Part shown: positions 22,120 to 24,690 of the stretch, one piece after another
Layout: each line of letters begins with the position of its first letter
Position numbering within the stretch: the stretch's first letter is position 1
Source of the DNA: Planctomycetota bacterium
GTDB taxonomy: Bacteria > Planctomycetota > Phycisphaerae > Tepidisphaerales > Tepidisphaeraceae
Reading direction: 5' to 3'
Length of the DNA stretch: 24,690 bases
Assembly: GCA_023417885.1 (NCBI GenBank)
Contig: JAEZED010000067.1
Location: 1 to 24,690 of the forward strand
Translations under genes and position numbers: made by a program
The notes under the pieces: model-generated
Database searches by the model: none
What the model saw: the letters and a program-made list of their open reading frames with translations, nothing else
Told to the model about the DNA's origin: nothing

Positions 22120-22503
22120 TCAGAAGAATTCGCCGCCGACGTCCCAGCCCTGGCCGTCTTCGCGCTCGCGGACGCTGGCCACGCGCACGCGCGTGCTCAG
22201 GCGCATCGCGCCACGCGTGATCAGGAGCCAGTGGCGATCTCCCACCTCGCACGGTCGCCGGCTCGTGAAGCCGACGCCGTGCAGCGACAGGTCGCTGATC
22301 GCGACCGTCCGGCCGCTGGTCATCGTCCCGCCGGTCGCGCTGCTCAGCCAGCCGCTGGCGCTCTCCGAGCGCCGTTCGCTTCGCCTGCGGTCGGCCGGAT
22401 CCGGCGTACCGGCCTCATCGAGCTTCCTGACGGCGCCCCCGTCGACGGAGACCGGGGTCACGGGGCGTGCATCGGCCGGCTGAGGCCGCTCGGACTGGTG
22501 CAT
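22120..22503 (-). CDS. PilZ-domain protein (probable c-di-GMP receptor)
   Basis: 127 residues from ATG 22503 (MHQSERPQPADARP), supported by AGGTGGAG six bases upstream; a GTG at 22515 inside that Shine-Dalgarno site is a poorer choice. RRSERR (~40-45) matches the RxxxR c-di-GMP-binding motif. ISDLSLHGVGFTSRRPCEVG (~69-88) matches the (D/N)xSxxG motif, and WDVGGEFF ends the domain. The protein is a single PilZ domain without a visible partner domain, so it probably acts as a c-di-GMP-responsive adaptor for motility, exopolysaccharide or another surface process. The target is not evident from the neighbourhood. Confidence 0.85.
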   Translation of the reverse strand: MHQSERPQPADARPVTPVSVDGGAVRKLDEAGTPDPADRRRSERRSESASGWLSSATGGTMTSGRTVAISDLSLHGVGFTSRRPCEVGDRHWLLITRGAMRLSTRVRVASVREREDGQGWDVGGEFF

Positions 22504-22856
22504 CTGCTTCTCCACCTTCCAGAGATCGGAAGGCTTAGAGGGAGACTTGCTTCGGGACCACCGCTCCCGCGCAAATTCCGTAGGCTTTCGGGACGCCGCG
22601 ACCTGCTCGCAGGGCCTGTGACGAGGGACAAATCGACGTTGCCCCCATCTCGGCCTTCCGATAACGTCACTCGATACCGGCGTTTAGGGAAGAAGGACGG
22701 TGCGCCCGCACCGCACGCCGGGCCCGGACCGAAGCGCGTCGCGCTTTCCCGGGCAAGGGGCCTGTCATGCTCGCCATTCATGGTCCGCGTACGCCGGATC
22801 GGCCTGCAACCCGCGCCCCGCCCGTACGCACTCCCTCTCTTCTACCCTCTCGACCC
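22504..22856. other. Divergent intergenic region between the PilZ and RTX genes
   Basis: 353 bp without a credible gene. It contains hairpin CGGTGC-gccc-GCACCG (22698-22713) and a longer imperfect stem, GCCCGG (22722-22727) with CCGGGC (22749-22754) enclosing AAGCGC/GCGCTT, before a pyrimidine-rich run ending at the RTX start. No T-tract follows either stem. The open frame upstream of 22857 in the RTX frame lacks any start signal and reads as low-complexity Pro/Arg sequence. Confidence 0.5.
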
Positions 22857-24653
22857 ATGTCAAAGCACACTCGCCGCGATCGTTCCACCGGCCGCCGCGC
22901 CGGCCGCTCCAGCCGGACGTCCTCCCCCCAAGGCTTCGCCGAGGCGCTGGAGGCCCGACGGCTCCTGGCCGCCGTCCTCGACTCGGACCTGGGCATCCTC
23001 ACCATCACCGGCGGGAACGAGAAGAACATCATCCAGTTCCAGGTCCAGGACGATGTCGACAACGCGGGGAATGCCACGACGTTCTCCGTCCTGGAATCGA
23101 CCACCACGGCCGCGAGCCCGCCCCTCTCCTTCCCGACGCAGCAGCAGATTCTCGACTTCATCGACTCTGGCGGCGCGCCCACCGTCACCAACTTCGACAT
23201 CGACAGCGTCCGCGAGATTCGCATCAACTCCGGCGGCGGCGATGATCTGATCATCATGGGCGGCAAGCTCCGCATCCCCGCCAGCATCGACTCCGGCGAC
23301 GGCAGCGACTCCATCAGCGCCGGCATCGGCGACGACACGATCACCGGCGGAAGCGGAAACGACTACATCTTCGGCAACGACGCGGACGACGTCCTGGGCG
23401 GCGGCCTCGGCGGTGACGAGCTTCTCGGCGGCGACGGGCACGACACCGTCGACTACAAGACCCGCACGGGCGACCTCACCGTGACCATCGGCGAGTCCGC
23501 CAACGACGGCGAGAACGGGGAGAACGACAACGTCCGGACCGACGTCGAAGGCATCATCGGCGGCTCCGGCGACGACACCCTCGACGCCAGCGGCGCCCTG
23601 GAGGGCGTCCTCCTCGACGGCGCCGACGGAAACGACACCCTCATCGGCAGCGCCTTCGACGACGTCCTCATCGGCGGGGCCAACCAGGACAACATCTCCG
23701 GCGGCGCCGGCGACGACTTCATCCCGGCCGAGGACGCCAGCGCCGACGACATCGATGGCGGAGACGGCAATGACACCGCCCTGGTCGATGCCGGCACCGC
23801 GGGCGACGATACCGTGACGAACGTGGAGAACGTCTACGACGAGGAGATCACTTCTGACCCGACTGAGGTTGCCGGCGGGGACGCGACCCTGGCCAACGGG
23901 ATCATCACCGTCGACGGCACCGAGGGTGACGACCACATCATCGTCCAGCGCTCCACCGACCAGAACGAGGTCTTCGTCATCGAGATTCGCAACAACGGGG
24001 CCGACACCTTCGTCACCGCATTCAACGCCGCCGACGTCAGCGCCGTCGTGCTCAACGGCCTGGGCGGCGACGACGTCCTGGGCATGCGCGACAGCGGCGC
24101 GGAGATGGAGGCCGTCCTCAACGGCGGTGCCGGCAACGACGTCCTCTTCGGCGGCGACGCTAACGACGCCCTCGACGGCGGAGCGGGCGACGACTACCTC
24201 TTCGGCCGGGGCGGCGATGACACGCTCGACGGCGGGTTGGGCGGCGACTGGCTCAGCGGCGGAAGCGGCAACGACTCCGCCGACTACAGCGACCGGACGG
24301 GCGACGTCCTGGCCGGCATCGGGCAGATCCCCGACGACGGCGAGCGCGGCGAGGGTGACAACATCCAGACCGACGTCGAAACCGTCATCGGCGGGAGCGG
24401 CAACGACCGCTTCAACACGCAGTTCACCGCCGGCGTCACCTTCTTCGGCAATGACGGCGCCGACAGCATGGTCGGCGGGTCGGGGAATGACACGTTCTTC
24501 GGCGGCAACGGCCGCGACTTCATGAGCGGCGGCGCCGGCGACGACAGCTTCTTCGCCCAGGACGGGGAGATCGACACCATCCGCGGCGGCGCCGGTGATG
24601 ACACCGCCGAGGCCGACGACGACGACGATGTCGACCTGGAGGGCGGCGAGTAA
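22857..24653 (+). CDS. Secreted RTX-type calcium-binding repeat protein with planctomycete N-terminal motif
   Basis: 598 residues from ATG 22857. The N-terminus is basic and low complexity (~1-22), followed by GFAEALEARRLLAAVL (~27-42), a motif I know from exported planctomycete proteins. No classical hydrophobic signal helix precedes it. The rest is mostly RTX nonapeptides (GGxGxDxLx and variants such as GGSGNDYIFG and GGAGDDYLFG), which bind calcium in a beta-roll. Two larger modules repeat inside, near residues 201-242 (DYKTRTGDLTVTIG, GENGENDNVRTDVEGIIGG) and 477-518 (DYSDRTGDVLAGIG, GERGEGDNIQTDVETVIGG). The tail ends in an acidic DDDDDVDLEGGE with no C-terminal sorting domain visible. 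Probable cell-surface or extracellular role; no partner secretion gene is in the window. No Shine-Dalgarno site is visible. Confidence 0.88.
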   Translation: MSKHTRRDRSTGRRAGRSSRTSSPQGFAEALEARRLLAAVLDSDLGILTITGGNEKNIIQFQVQDDVDNAGNATTFSVLESTTTAASPPLSFPTQQQILDFIDSGGAPTVTNFDIDSVREIRINSGGGDDLIIMGGKLRIPASIDSGDGSDSISAGIGDDTITGGSGNDYIFGNDADDVLGGGLGGDELLGGDGHDTVDYKTRTGDLTVTIGESANDGENGENDNVRTDVEGIIGGSGDDTLDASGALEGVLLDGADGNDTLIGSAFDDVLIGGANQDNISGGAGDDFIPAEDASADDIDGGDGNDTALVDAGTAGDDTVTNVENVYDEEITSDPTEVAGGDATLANGIITVDGTEGDDHIIVQRSTDQNEVFVIEIRNNGADTFVTAFNAADVSAVVLNGLGGDDVLGMRDSGAEMEAVLNGGAGNDVLFGGDANDALDGGAGDDYLFGRGGDDTLDGGLGGDWLSGGSGNDSADYSDRTGDVLAGIGQIPDDGERGEGDNIQTDVETVIGGSGNDRFNTQFTAGVTFFGNDGADSMVGGSGNDTFFGGNGRDFMSGGAGDDSFFAQDGEIDTIRGGAGDDTAEADDDDDVDLEGGE

Positions 24654-24690
24654 CGTCGCCCCTGCAAACACCACGACACGTTGAAGGCGG

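Noticed and set aside
22560..22640. Possible c-di-GMP riboswitch upstream of the PilZ gene
   Set aside because: Only a vague resemblance (ACGCCGCGACC and nearby GC-rich text); the conserved riboswitch core residues are not present.
22767..22856. Upstream extension of the RTX protein
   Set aside because: The added residues are Pro/Arg low-complexity and the MSKHTRRD start fits planctomycete relatives with LEARRLLA near residue 30.

Overview
The window looks like a chromosomal segment of a high-GC Gram-negative planctomycete, probably of the Phycisphaerae type. The main clues are a secreted RTX-type protein whose N-terminus carries the EALEARRLLAA motif (residues ~29-39) typical of exported planctomycete proteins, lpxB for lipid A synthesis, a YkgJ-type cysteine-cluster protein, a BtpA-family protein, many GTG starts with weak Shine-Dalgarno sites, and dispersed intergenic repeats of kinds I associate with PVC-group genomes. 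This assignment is inference; no rRNA or other decisive marker is present.

Layout. 1-2346 (minus strand): two tandem YihY/BrkB membrane proteins, the first cut by the window edge, then a BtpA-family protein. 2515-3597 (plus): an exported thioredoxin-fold TlpA/ResA-like protein with a strong terminator. 3707-5322 (minus): two tandem membrane-anchored paralogues with a C-terminal domain resembling DUF3299. 5323-7663: a decayed accessory region with a possible ECF sigma-factor remnant, a broken GT39-type membrane glycosyltransferase, and a 75-bp duplication of the 3' end of the neighbouring permease gene, which together look like a degenerate island. 7664-11542 (minus): an FtsX/MacB-type permease, its LolD-like ATPase and an OafA-type acyltransferase. 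11690-13657 (minus): an Uup-type ABC-F protein with a palindromic repeat pair in frame in its linker. 13768-14010: twelve palindromes at exactly 21-bp spacing. 14223-15773 (plus): xylulokinase. 16205-17098 (plus): an AraC/MGMT fusion (Ada-like DNA repair). 17113-18270 (minus): lpxB. 18522-19825 (minus): three small membrane proteins, two clearly paralogous, set among GCGAAGACGC-type repeats. 19972-20478 (minus): a YkgJ protein. 20563-22116 (plus): an exported alpha/beta hydrolase. 22120-22503 (minus): a PilZ-domain protein. 22857-24653 (plus): the RTX calcium-binding protein.

Most genes are single housekeeping or envelope functions rather than one pathway. The envelope theme is strong: lipid A (lpxB), LolCDE/MacB-like export, acyltransferase, exported redox and hydrolase proteins, and the RTX protein. 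Tandem duplication is a second theme (yihY pair, DUF3299-like pair, small membrane family).

The most unusual items are not conventional genes. They are the helically phased palindrome array between the ABC-F gene and xylB; the 75-bp direct repeats that mark a putative island at the permease 3' end; two ~320-bp elements with ~55-bp inverted ends, a related copy of which supplies the stop codon of the ABC ATPase; and a REP-like pair inside the ABC-F reading frame. No tRNA, rRNA, CRISPR array, transposase or integrase was recognised.
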